20,659 nucleotides of DNA, taken from positions 1 through 20,659 of the forward strand of contig PLSZ01000041.1 in the NCBI GenBank assembly GCA_003164305.1, in the 5' to 3' direction. Of the stretch, positions 1-6,297 are shown one piece after another; within the stretch, counting starts at the first letter, position 1, and each line of letters begins with the position of its first letter. The position numbers were made by a program, and so were the translations under genes. The notes beneath the pieces were generated by a model. It ran no database searches. It saw only the letters and a program-made list of their open reading frames with translations, and was not told the DNA's origin. The DNA is from Acetobacteraceae bacterium. Its GTDB lineage: Bacteria > Pseudomonadota > Alphaproteobacteria > Acetobacterales > Acetobacteraceae.

Positions 1-17
1 ATCTTGATGCCTATGCG

Positions 18-37
18 GTCGAGCCCGGCCATGACGG
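18..37. repeat. REP-like palindromic element, copy 1
   Basis: The 20-mer gtcgagcccggccatgacgg is, read on the other strand, identical in 19 of 20 positions to the copy at 1245-1264. It lies just downstream of the NHL gene's stop codon. GC-rich CGTCATGGCCGGGCT-type repeats are common intergenic elements in alphaproteobacterial genomes. The rest of 1-82 shows nothing else I can support. Confidence 0.6.
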
Positions 38-82
38 ATGGGTGGTCAGTACCTCATGCCGTTGGTCGGTTGGCGTCGGTCC

Positions 83-1084
83 TCACACGGTATCCGGCAA
101 TTTCTCCAGCTTCTGCAGGCTTTTCAAATTGGCCGGCCTGGGCTTGTCCGGGAACGCCGAAGGCCAGGAGCTGACCACCACCTCCCCGACGTAAATATCG
201 CCGCGAGAGTCGACCGCGATCCCGTGTGGCGACATGAACTGCCCAGGTTCCTGGCCGATGGCATCCTCGGTGCGGCCGAGGCGGACCAGAACGTTGCCTT
301 TCCCGTCGAGAATGCTGACCCGCGGGCCTATATTCGGATACTGGCGATTGACCGACATGTATGGCCCGATCTCCCCCACATAGCACAGCGGGCACTTGCC
401 GAACGTCATGCACAGCCCACTGGGCCGGTGCAAATTGTTCCACTGCGTTTCGAATTTGCCGTTGCCGTCGAACACCTGGATGCGGTGGCTCTCGCGGTCC
501 GCGACATAAACCCAGCCATCTGGATCGCAGACGATGTTGTGCGGTAGATTGAACTCGCCCGGCCCGCTGCCCGGACGTCCCCAGCTCAGCAGCAGCTTAC
601 CGTCCGGCGAATACTTGTGCACCCGCGCGTTGCCATAGCCGTCCGAGACGTAGAGGTCGCCGCTCGGCGACAGCGCCGTATGGGTGCAGCGATTGAACGG
701 CAGCCCGCTCATGAACGGCGACGGCTTGCCCGGCACGCCGAGTTGCATCAGCACCCGCCCCTCGGGCGTCAGCTGACGCACGGTATGGTCGCCATCGTCG
801 GTGCAATAAATCGTGCCGTCCGGCGCCATCTGGATGCCGTGCGCGTGGGAGAAGATGTCCTCCCCCCAGGCGCGCAGGAAATTGCCGTGCCGGTCGAACA
901 CGGTCATCGGATGTTCGCCGCGATTGAACACGAACACGTTGTCGTTGCGGTCGACCCCGACGGCGGCGACCTCATGGAAGCTCCACCCGTCCGGCAGCTT
1001 CGCCCAATCGCGATTGACGCGATAGCGGAACGCACCTTCCCCAAGAATGGTGTCGCCCCCGACCAGTTGTTGGCCTTCCGGCAT
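83..1084 (-). CDS. NHL-repeat beta-propeller protein (peptidyl-amidating-lyase-like)
   Basis: A 333-residue protein built almost entirely of NHL repeats. Blades can be seen near residues 34-75, 80-118, 130-171, 176-215 and 283-300, with recurrent phrases such as AHGIQMAPDG, YVSDGYGNARVHKYSPDG, PGEFNLPHNIVCDPDG and SPHGIAVDSRGDIYVGE. The pattern resembles the lyase half of peptidylglycine alpha-amidating enzymes (PAL). Histidines at about 82, 135, 182 and 287 sit where NHL lyases bind metal, but the activity here is only inferred. No signal peptide or membrane segment is visible, so it is probably cytoplasmic. The start was set at 1084 because a perfect AAGGAGG lies 6 nt upstream. The longer open frame to 1279 would add about 65 Arg-rich residues running through a repeat. 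It stands alone between REP-like elements. A binding or scaffold propeller is an equal alternative. Confidence 0.85.
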   Translation of the reverse strand: MPEGQQLVGGDTILGEGAFRYRVNRDWAKLPDGWSFHEVAAVGVDRNDNVFVFNRGEHPMTVFDRHGNFLRAWGEDIFSHAHGIQMAPDGTIYCTDDGDHTVRQLTPEGRVLMQLGVPGKPSPFMSGLPFNRCTHTALSPSGDLYVSDGYGNARVHKYSPDGKLLLSWGRPGSGPGEFNLPHNIVCDPDGWVYVADRESHRIQVFDGNGKFETQWNNLHRPSGLCMTFGKCPLCYVGEIGPYMSVNRQYPNIGPRVSILDGKGNVLVRLGRTEDAIGQEPGQFMSPHGIAVDSRGDIYVGEVVVSSWPSAFPDKPRPANLKSLQKLEKLPDTV

Positions 1085-1090
1085 GCGTTT

Positions 1091-1097
1091 CCTCCTT
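1091..1097 (-). promoter_or_regulatory. Strong ribosome binding site of the NHL gene
   Basis: AAGGAGG on the minus strand, 6 nt before the ATG at 1084. It is one of the strongest Shine-Dalgarno sequences in the window and fixes the start of the NHL protein. Confidence 0.85.
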
Positions 1098-1244
1098 CGA
1101 TGACGTCGCGTTCTTCTGACCGGAGTGTGTGCCTGTCGTGTTGGCCGCGCAATTTGCTTTTTCCACCTGACAGCCTGTTGTCCCCGGCATGGCCGGATCG
1201 CGCCTGGCGACTCAGCAGCCTGAGGAGGTCGGACAGCCCTCTCA

Positions 1245-1264
1245 CCGTCATGGCCGGGCTCGAG
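1245..1264. repeat. REP-like palindromic element, copy 2
   Basis: ccgtcatggccgggctcgag, the inverted counterpart (19 of 20) of the element at 18-37. The two copies bracket the NHL gene and its upstream region in inverted orientation about 1.2 kb apart. Confidence 0.6.
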
Positions 1265-1311
1265 CCGCAAAAGCACCAAGATAATCGCCGCGGGAGGAAA
1301 GTGCGTCTCTT

Positions 1312-1405
1312 CCCGTCATCCTCGGGCTCGAGCCGCCGAGGACGTCATAAGTCGGTCAAGGTATCTGAGGGGGCCGATCCTCGGATCGAGGCCGAAGATG
1401 ACGGG
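1312..1405. repeat. REP-like imperfect palindrome, copies 3 and 4
   Basis: The left arm 1312-1334 (begins CCCGTCATCCTCGG) and the right arm 1383-1405 (ends GAAGATGACGGG) are near-perfect reverse complements, with about 3 mismatches over 21 positions, separated by about 48 nt. They share the CCCGTCAT core with the elements at 18-37 and 1245-1264. The structure lies just after the stop codon of the YihY gene, so it could act as a terminator or mRNA 3'-end stabiliser for that transcript. Confidence 0.6.
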
Positions 1406-1427
1406 CCGGCGGCGACGCCGACCCGCG

Positions 1428-2345
1428 TTAGTCCGCACCGGTCGCGATATTGTTTCGGGACCCCGCGTCGACGCCGCCGTGATCGGTCAACTCGGGGCTG
1501 TCTTGCTGGCTCCCCTTTCGGACGGCGTACGCCTTGGTGAACTCCGCGCCGAACAGGAATATCTGCGCCGAGTAGTAAATCCACAGCAACAGCGCGATCA
1601 GCCCGCCAGCGGCACCATAGGTCGAGGCGATCGCGCTCGACCGCAAATACAACCCGATCAGAAACTTCCCAAAGCCGAACAGGAACGCCGTCGTGACCGC
1701 GCCGACGAACACGTCATGCCACTCAAGATCGCGATCCGGCAACGTTTTATAAATCGCCGCGAACAGCAGTCCGTCCAGCACGAACGCGACACCGAAGTTC
1801 AACGCCGACAACACCGTCTTCCCAAACGGGAGATGCGCGTTGATATAGGCGTCCGGCACCGCCAGCACCGCCCCGGCGGTCAGCGACAACAACAGCAGCA
1901 AGCCCAGAGCGACCACCAGCCCCAGACTGGCGATCCTGGCGCGGATCATGCGCACGATGGTGCCGCCCTTCGGCGGCTCCCGCCAGATCGCGTTCAGCGC
2001 CGATTGCATTTCACCGAACACGCCTGATGAGGTGATCAGCAACGTGATCAAACCGATCGTGCTGGCGACGATGCCGGCCGACTTGTCAGCCGCGCCGTGG
2101 ATCGTCGATTGCAACAATTCCGCGCCCTCGGTGCCCATGACGTCGGACAATTGCGCCGCGATCGCCCCGCGCGCCGCGTCGCGCCCGAACGCCGCGCCGG
2201 CGATGCTGATCACGATGACCAGCACCGGCACCATCGACGTCACCACGTAGAACGCGATCGACGCGCCGCGGCTCAACGCGTCGTCGGCGATGAACGCCTG
2301 AGCGCTTTCCTTCACGAGCGCGATGAATGAGGCCCGCCTGGCCAT
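1428..2345 (-). CDS. YihY/BrkB family inner-membrane protein
   Basis: A 305-residue polytopic protein of the YihY/BrkB (formerly 'ribonuclease BN') family. Six hydrophobic segments are visible near residues 29-52, 90-115, 138-163, 178-200, 213-235 and 247-270. Family hallmarks are the early GASIAFY motif (27-33), WREPPKGG (121-128) and the YGAAGG...LLLWIYYSAQIFLFGAEFT stretch in the last helix. The molecular function of the family is unresolved. The RNase BN name is a historical misassignment, and a transport or export role is usually assumed. The start was chosen at 2345, with AAGGA 10 nt upstream. The open frame to 2414 would begin inside the promoter. Transcription likely comes from the EcfG-type promoter at 2377-2401, giving a leader of about 25 nt. 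It is divergent from the AsmA-like gene. Confidence 0.9.
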   Translation of the reverse strand: MARRASFIALVKESAQAFIADDALSRGASIAFYVVTSMVPVLVIVISIAGAAFGRDAARGAIAAQLSDVMGTEGAELLQSTIHGAADKSAGIVASTIGLITLLITSSGVFGEMQSALNAIWREPPKGGTIVRMIRARIASLGLVVALGLLLLLSLTAGAVLAVPDAYINAHLPFGKTVLSALNFGVAFVLDGLLFAAIYKTLPDRDLEWHDVFVGAVTTAFLFGFGKFLIGLYLRSSAIASTYGAAGGLIALLLWIYYSAQIFLFGAEFTKAYAVRKGSQQDSPELTDHGGVDAGSRNNIATGAD

Positions 2346-2376
2346 TGCCTGATCGTCCTTCGGCTGCGCGCTTAAT

Positions 2377-2401
2377 AACGGTACGCAACAGAGGACGTTC
2401 C
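2377..2401 (-). promoter_or_regulatory. Predicted sigma-EcfG promoter for the YihY gene
   Basis: On the minus strand GGAAC (2401-2397) is followed by a 16-nt spacer and CGTT (2380-2377). This exactly matches the alphaproteobacterial general-stress consensus GGAAC-N16/17-CGTT. The -10 lies about 32 nt from the ATG at 2345. The assignment comes from the motif and its position and has not been tested experimentally. Confidence 0.75.
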
Positions 2402-2422
2402 CGCCCCGGGCCACGGCTTATG

Positions 2423-2448
2423 GGAACCACGGGCCGGCCGAAGACGTT
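2423..2448 (+). promoter_or_regulatory. Predicted sigma-EcfG promoter for the AsmA-like gene
   Basis: GGAAC (2423-2427), a 17-nt spacer and CGTT (2445-2448) on the plus strand match the EcfG consensus. The start codon of the AsmA-like gene is at 2506, giving a leader of about 50 nt. It is arranged back-to-back with the minus-strand EcfG site at 2377-2401, with the two -35 boxes about 21 bp apart. Confidence 0.72.
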
Positions 2449-2505
2449 GCCGAAGAACACGGCGCCGAAGACACGGCCGTCAAACCTGGATCGGATGTTC
2501 GCCTG

Positions 2506-4464
2506 GTGTCTCAATCGGAACCGACCGCGCCGGCGGTTCGCCGGTCAGGATTTGTCTATCTGGGCTGGTCTTTGGGCTTGCTGGCGATCGCGGTCGCGGC
2601 GGTCGTCTGGCTGTGGGACTGGAACTGGTTTCGTCCGGTGGTGGAAGCCAAAGCCTCGGCCGCTCTGGGCCGCGCCGTCAGCATCGAGCGCATTTCGGTC
2701 GCTCCGGGCCGGGTCACCGGCATCACCGCTTACGGCGTGAAGGTCGCCAACCCGTCCGGATTTACCGCCGGCGGTCCGGATTTCATCACCATCCCCCGCC
2801 TCGGCTTCACCTTCGAACCCGCGGCCTGGTGGCGCAGCGGCCAACTCACCGTCAACACCATCGACGCCGACCAACCCACCATCGACATCGAGCAGACCAG
2901 CGACGGCCGCGGCAACTGGATCGCTCCGGGCGACGCCTTCGACCTGCGCATCGGCGAGGTCGCGATCCGGAACGGCGCCGCCCATGTGCACGTCGTGCGC
3001 GAGGAATCCGATGTCACCATGAGCATCGTTACCTCCCACACCAGCGCCGGCGACGTGCTGGTGATCGACGGCAAGGGCACCCACGCGCGGCAGCCGATCA
3101 CTTTCCACGCGGTCGGCGGGGCGCTGCTGTCGTTACGTGACACGACCAAACCTTATCCGATCGATCTGGAGTTGGCGAACGGCGACACGCACGCCACGTT
3201 GAAGGGTCACATCCAGGATCCGCTGGCGCTGACGGGCGCCGATCTGAACCTGGCGTTCTCCGGACCCGACATGGCCTTGTTGTTGCCGCTGACCGGGATC
3301 GCCACGCCGTCCACGCCGCCCTATCGCATCTCCGGGCGGCTCGATTTCGACAAGGGCAACGTGAAGTTCAGTCAGATCGCCGGCCGGGTCGGCAGCACCG
3401 ACCTGAACGGGGAGCTGGACGTCGATCCGCATGGCGGCCGCCCGATCGTCAACGCCAATTTATTCTCCCATCAGGTGGATCTCGCCGACCTCGGTGGCTT
3501 CATCGGCGCCACGCCCGGCCGAACCACGACGCCGGGAGAAACGCCGAAACAGGTCGCGGACATGCGCCGCGCCGAGGCCAGTCCGAAACTGCTGCCCACC
3601 GCGCCGGTGAGCATGCCGAAACTGCTCGCCGCCGACGTGCACCTGACCTATCGCGGCGAGAAAATCGTCGGCGAATCGCTGCCGTTCGATTCCATCGAGG
3701 CCAAAATGGACATCGAGAACGGTCACATCCTGATCGATCCATTGCACGTCGATATCGGCGATGGATCGCTGAACGGAACGATCGAGCTGACGCCGGTCGC
3801 CCAGGCGGGGGCCCAGGGGAGCAGTGCCATGGATACCGACGTCGATGTCACCGCCAAAAATATCGACATCAGCCGCCTGCTGTCCTCCGCCAAACTCGGT
3901 TCGGGTCAGGGCCCCATCGACGGCACCGCGAAAATCAAAGGCCGCGGCACGTCTTTCGCCACCGTGCTGGCGCATGGCGATGGCGGTTTCCGCGCCGTGA
4001 TGCCGAAAGGCGGCGATGTCAACGCGCTGCTGGTCGATCTGATGGGACTTGAACTCGGCAGCGCGTTCTTCGCCGCCATCGGCGTCCCGGACAAGGAGGC
4101 GATTACCTGCGCGGTCGCCGACTTCGCGCTCAAGAGCGGCATCTTCGCCAGCCGCGAGCTGGAGGTCAGCACCACCGATCACCTCATCAGCGGCGGCGCC
4201 CGCATCGACCTCGCGCACGAAAGGCTGGAGATGACCCTACGCACCGATCCAAAGCACTTCACCATCGGCAAGCTCGCGACGCCGATTCTGATCTCCGGCT
4301 CCTTCAAGGACCTGCACTACGCGCCGGCGCCGGAACTAACCGCGCGAGCCGGCGCGGCCGTCGCTCTCGCCGTGCTGTTTCCGCCCGCCGCGATTTTGCC
4401 AACGATCCAGTTCGGCGTTGGCGATGCCTCGCCCTGCGCCGAGCGGACGCCGGCGCCGCGCTGA
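2506..4464 (+). CDS. AsmA-like envelope protein
   Basis: A 652-residue protein with a short cytoplasmic N-terminus, one transmembrane anchor near residues 16-36 and then a long, beta-rich, presumably periplasmic body. The junction WDWNWFRPVVEAKASAALGRAVSIE (38-62) is the typical AsmA-family start (membrane exit, then a 'GR.V.I' repeat unit). The C-terminal part contains a segment like the AsmA C-terminal domain (VDVTAKNIDISRLL, GTAKIKGRGTSF, LVDLMGLEL, DFALKSGIF). AsmA/TamB-like proteins are linked to lipid transport between membranes and outer-membrane homeostasis. The start is a GTG with only a weak GGAT upstream, and no in-frame ATG lies nearer the promoter. It converges with the oxidoreductase gene across 8 bp. 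Its EcfG promoter suggests envelope maintenance under stress. Confidence 0.85.
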   Translation: MSQSEPTAPAVRRSGFVYLGWSLGLLAIAVAAVVWLWDWNWFRPVVEAKASAALGRAVSIERISVAPGRVTGITAYGVKVANPSGFTAGGPDFITIPRLGFTFEPAAWWRSGQLTVNTIDADQPTIDIEQTSDGRGNWIAPGDAFDLRIGEVAIRNGAAHVHVVREESDVTMSIVTSHTSAGDVLVIDGKGTHARQPITFHAVGGALLSLRDTTKPYPIDLELANGDTHATLKGHIQDPLALTGADLNLAFSGPDMALLLPLTGIATPSTPPYRISGRLDFDKGNVKFSQIAGRVGSTDLNGELDVDPHGGRPIVNANLFSHQVDLADLGGFIGATPGRTTTPGETPKQVADMRRAEASPKLLPTAPVSMPKLLAADVHLTYRGEKIVGESLPFDSIEAKMDIENGHILIDPLHVDIGDGSLNGTIELTPVAQAGAQGSSAMDTDVDVTAKNIDISRLLSSAKLGSGQGPIDGTAKIKGRGTSFATVLAHGDGGFRAVMPKGGDVNALLVDLMGLELGSAFFAAIGVPDKEAITCAVADFALKSGIFASRELEVSTTDHLISGGARIDLAHERLEMTLRTDPKHFTIGKLATPILISGSFKDLHYAPAPELTARAGAAVALAVLFPPAAILPTIQFGVGDASPCAERTPAPR

Positions 4465-4472
4465 CGTCGCGC

Positions 4473-5063
4473 TCACCATTTCCCGATTGTCCGTTTCACT
4501 CGCTCGATGAACCGGTCCAGCGAGGCTGGCGGCGCTTTGTCCATGTTATAGTTCGCCAGCCAGTCCAACCGGCAGCCGCTCGCGCATAATTTCCGGACAC
4601 CGCGCGACCAGAACTTGTGCTCCGGGTCGCCCATATAAAACCGGATCAGCCACCATGGCGAGCCGTATGTCGTAACCACGCCGATTCGCCGGATTTGCCC
4701 AAGCCGGTTGGTATCCACGCTGCCATCCTGTTCCACGTCGAATGCGATTCCCGGTGCCCAGACCCGGTCGAAATAGCCCTTGAGCATCGCGGGCAGGCCG
4801 TACCACCACGTCGGATACACCGCGACCAGAGCCTCGGCCGCCGCGAGTTGCTCGGCGTATTTTTTCACCGTCTCGATATAACGTGGGTTATCCTCGTACT
4901 CTTCGCGCTCTTCCCGCGTCATGACAGGATTGAAATTCTCCGCGTATAAATCCAGGTCGGTCACGGAATGACCCGCGCCGATCAGGCTTTCGGTCACCGC
5001 CTTGTGCAGCGCGGCCGAAAAACTCGTTTCGCTGGGATGGCAATAAATCACCAGAACGCGCAT
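4473..5063 (-). CDS. NAD(P)H-dependent oxidoreductase, flavodoxin-2 fold
   Basis: A 196-residue single-domain protein of the NAD(P)H:quinone oxidoreductase (flavodoxin-like fold 2, KefF/MdaB/NQO1-type) family. It has the N-terminal strand MRVLVIYCHPSETSFSAAL with a phosphate-binding loop (residues 1-19), and the flavin loop YPTWWYGLPAMLKGYFDRVW (83-102). The enzyme would bind FMN or FAD and reduce quinones or other acceptors with NAD(P)H, possibly as detoxification. There is no signal peptide, so it is cytoplasmic. The first ATG is taken as the start, but the ribosome site is weak. It lies 78 bp downstream of the membrane-protein gene on the same strand, separated by a hairpin at 5090-5117. 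No EcfG box was found upstream. Substrate is unknown. Confidence 0.88.
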   Translation of the reverse strand: MRVLVIYCHPSETSFSAALHKAVTESLIGAGHSVTDLDLYAENFNPVMTREEREEYEDNPRYIETVKKYAEQLAAAEALVAVYPTWWYGLPAMLKGYFDRVWAPGIAFDVEQDGSVDTNRLGQIRRIGVVTTYGSPWWLIRFYMGDPEHKFWSRGVRKLCASGCRLDWLANYNMDKAPPASLDRFIERVKRTIGKW

Positions 5064-5089
5064 GCCGACCGTCTCGCATGAATCAAACG

Positions 5090-5117
5090 CCCCTTCCTGG
5101 CCGGGACCAGGAAGGGG
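5090..5117 (-). terminator. Strong hairpin between the membrane-protein and oxidoreductase genes
   Basis: ccccttcctgg (5090-5100), loop ccggga and ccaggaagggg (5107-5117) form a perfect 11-bp stem with a 6-nt loop. On the minus strand it follows the stop codon of the membrane-protein gene by 24 nt and precedes the oxidoreductase gene. The trailing sequence (CGTTTGATT) is only weakly T-rich. It may therefore be a leaky intrinsic terminator or an mRNA-stabilising stem rather than a full stop. Confidence 0.6.
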
Positions 5118-5141
5118 ACAGTGAAAAGAATCGCGCTCAGA

Positions 5142-6032
5142 TCACGGATGTTCGTCACGCAGGCTGCCGCCATAAGCCGCCGCGGCACTGGCGATGAAGG
5201 CGCCGATCAGCATCGACAAAGCGGTGAAGATCGTGAACGCGGCGGTGGATTTGCGCGCCGTGTCGGCTACCTGACGCAGTTTGGCCGCGGCGTCTTTCTC
5301 CCGCGCGATCACGTCATCGACCCGCTTTTGAGCGTCCGCGTCCGACACGCCCGTGCGCTGCGCGACGATACTCGCCAGATAGGTCCGATCCGCCGCCGGA
5401 ACGTCGCCTCCGTTGGTCAACCCACTGGCGAGGATTCGCGTCGTCTCCCCGCGCACATCGTTATCGCTCGAAGCCAGCTCGGGTTTTTCGCCGCGGAACA
5501 GGCTGTCCACGTCGTAGGCCCGTTGCTGCCCCACCGGCATGGCGCCGCCCGCGCTTTGCATGCCGCCTTGGCTGGCACCTTGTGCCGCGCCCGCCGCGAC
5601 GGTCGCCGCCGCCCGCGTGCCGGTCCCGATCGCGGCGGAACCCGCTGATGCCAACAGCATCGCACCGATCACGGTGGCCAGAGCCCAGGTCAGTAGACCA
5701 TGAGCGGTGTCGCGGAAGAAGACCTCGTGGGTGTGAACGCGAATCCATTTGGTGCGCAGCCGCCCGGTGATGAAACCGCCCAGACCGGAGGAGATCCATT
5801 GCATCACGATCAGCCAGATGCCCGCGGCGATCGTGAACGTCGTCGCCGACGCGCCGGCGTTCGGCCAGGGCGAGGTCATCGCGAGGCCGAACCCCGATCC
5901 GATCAGCAACAGCACCAACGTCGTCGAAGCGGCCACGACTCCACCGCCAAAAATGGCCGGCCAGGAAACCGCGGAAACAGATGGCTCGGCGACAACGCGC
6001 TGATCCATCGGATAGACTTCGTCGGCGGGCAT
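5142..6032 (-). CDS. Conserved four-helix membrane protein of unknown function
   Basis: A 296-residue protein with three hydrophobic segments at residues 25-51 (SWPAIFGGGVVAASTTLVLLLIGSGFGL), 66-90 and 110-137. An Ala/Gly-rich linker, a soluble, charged region (about 170-260) and a final helix at 263-288 follow. The pattern SWPAIFGG, GSGFGLAMTSPWP, GLGGFITGRLRTKW and HTHEVFFRDTAHGLLTWALAT recalls an uncharacterised family seen in Rhizobiales and Acetobacteraceae. I know no function for it. The start at 6032 is one nucleotide after the stop of the 25-residue gene (TGA-G-ATG), which suggests translational coupling. A second ATG at 6008 is possible. With the small gene it probably belongs to the EcfG regulon through the promoter at 6142-6166. 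A role in the envelope stress response is inference only. Confidence 0.85.
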   Translation of the reverse strand: MPADEVYPMDQRVVAEPSVSAVSWPAIFGGGVVAASTTLVLLLIGSGFGLAMTSPWPNAGASATTFTIAAGIWLIVMQWISSGLGGFITGRLRTKWIRVHTHEVFFRDTAHGLLTWALATVIGAMLLASAGSAAIGTGTRAAATVAAGAAQGASQGGMQSAGGAMPVGQQRAYDVDSLFRGEKPELASSDNDVRGETTRILASGLTNGGDVPAADRTYLASIVAQRTGVSDADAQKRVDDVIAREKDAAAKLRQVADTARKSTAAFTIFTALSMLIGAFIASAAAAYGGSLRDEHP

Positions 6033-6033
6033 C

Positions 6034-6111
6034 TCAGCGCCACAGCAGCGCGAGGAGGATGATCACCGGAATTGGCACGCCCAACAACCAAAGCAGAATT
6101 CCACGGCCCAT
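6034..6111 (-). CDS. 25-residue hydrophobic membrane peptide
   Basis: A tiny open frame encoding MGRGILLWLLGVPIPVIILL (1-20) followed by ALLWR and TGA. The peptide is one hydrophobic helix with a Pro-x-Pro kink at residues 13-15 and Arg at both ends. It is preceded by GGAGG (6117-6121) only 5 nt from the ATG, the second strongest ribosome site in the window. It also lies just downstream of a perfect EcfG-type promoter. The next gene starts 1 nt after its stop. As I recall, near-identical GRGILLWLLG.PIPIIIL peptides recur in alphaproteobacteria, always unannotated or hypothetical. It could be a membrane stress peptide, or a leader that couples translation of the downstream membrane protein. 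Confidence 0.8.
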   Translation of the reverse strand: MGRGILLWLLGVPIPVIILLALLWR

Positions 6112-6141
6112 TTGAACCTCCCAAAAGACACCCGGATAGGT

Positions 6142-6166
6142 AACGAACTCGCGGGCGTGGAGTTCC
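6142..6166 (-). promoter_or_regulatory. Predicted sigma-EcfG promoter for the small-peptide operon
   Basis: On the minus strand GGAAC (6166-6162), a 16-nt spacer and CGTT (6145-6142) match the EcfG consensus exactly. The predicted transcript would start near 6135 and carry a leader of about 25 nt with the GGAGG ribosome site at 6117-6121, then the 25-residue gene and the four-helix membrane protein. Confidence 0.78.
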
Positions 6167-6180
6167 CCGAGATGCGGCCG

Positions 6181-6229
6181 GAAAACCCACGGGAACGAAA
6201 ACCCGGGGGAACGAAAACCACGGGGGAAC
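6181..6229 (+). repeat. Three-copy 16-17 bp tandem repeat in a divergent promoter region
   Basis: Units gaaaacccacgggaac (6181-6196), gaaaacccgggggaac (6197-6212) and gaaaaccacgggggaac (6213-6229) are head-to-tail. Each ends in GGGAAC, the sigma-EcfG -35 sequence. The unit length is not a multiple of three, which supports treating 6112-6297 as non-coding. A near-match -10 (CATT) lies 16 nt after the last GGAAC, at 6246-6249. Confidence 0.7.
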
Positions 6230-6297
6230 CCTGGCCGCTCGGGCCCATTGAGCGCGATACGGCCAAACCGGACGTGTCAAAGTGGAAACCATCGCGA

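Larger units (their letters stand above)
1085..1427. other. Intergenic region upstream of the NHL gene
   Basis: This is a 343-bp stretch between the start of the NHL gene and the stop of the YihY gene, both on the minus strand. It holds the NHL ribosome binding site (1091-1097), a REP-like copy at 1245-1264 and an imperfect palindrome at 1312-1405. I found no convincing sigma-70, EcfG or sigma-54 promoter here, although the NHL gene probably has its own promoter between 1100 and 1240. The open frames crossing it on both strands are repeat-derived and I do not regard them as genes. Confidence 0.6.

Noticed and set aside
1149..1170. Possible sigma-54 promoter upstream of the NHL gene (TGGAAAAAGCAAATTGC on the minus strand)
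   Set aside because: The distance between the GG and GC elements is 12, not the required 10.
1312..1405. CRISPR-like or insertion-sequence end
   Set aside because: There are only two inverted arms sharing a REP-type core, with no regular spacers and no transposase gene nearby.
617..1540. 307-codon plus-strand open frame opposite the NHL and YihY genes
   Set aside because: It is Arg/Pro-rich, crosses the REP-like palindromes and has no domain pattern. It is the antisense shadow of GC-rich genes with clear families on the other strand.
6112..6297. 62-residue N-terminal extension of the glycosyltransferase
   Set aside because: It reads through a tandem repeat with units not divisible by three and through the minus-strand EcfG promoter. 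The ATG at 6298 starts just before the GT-A domain.
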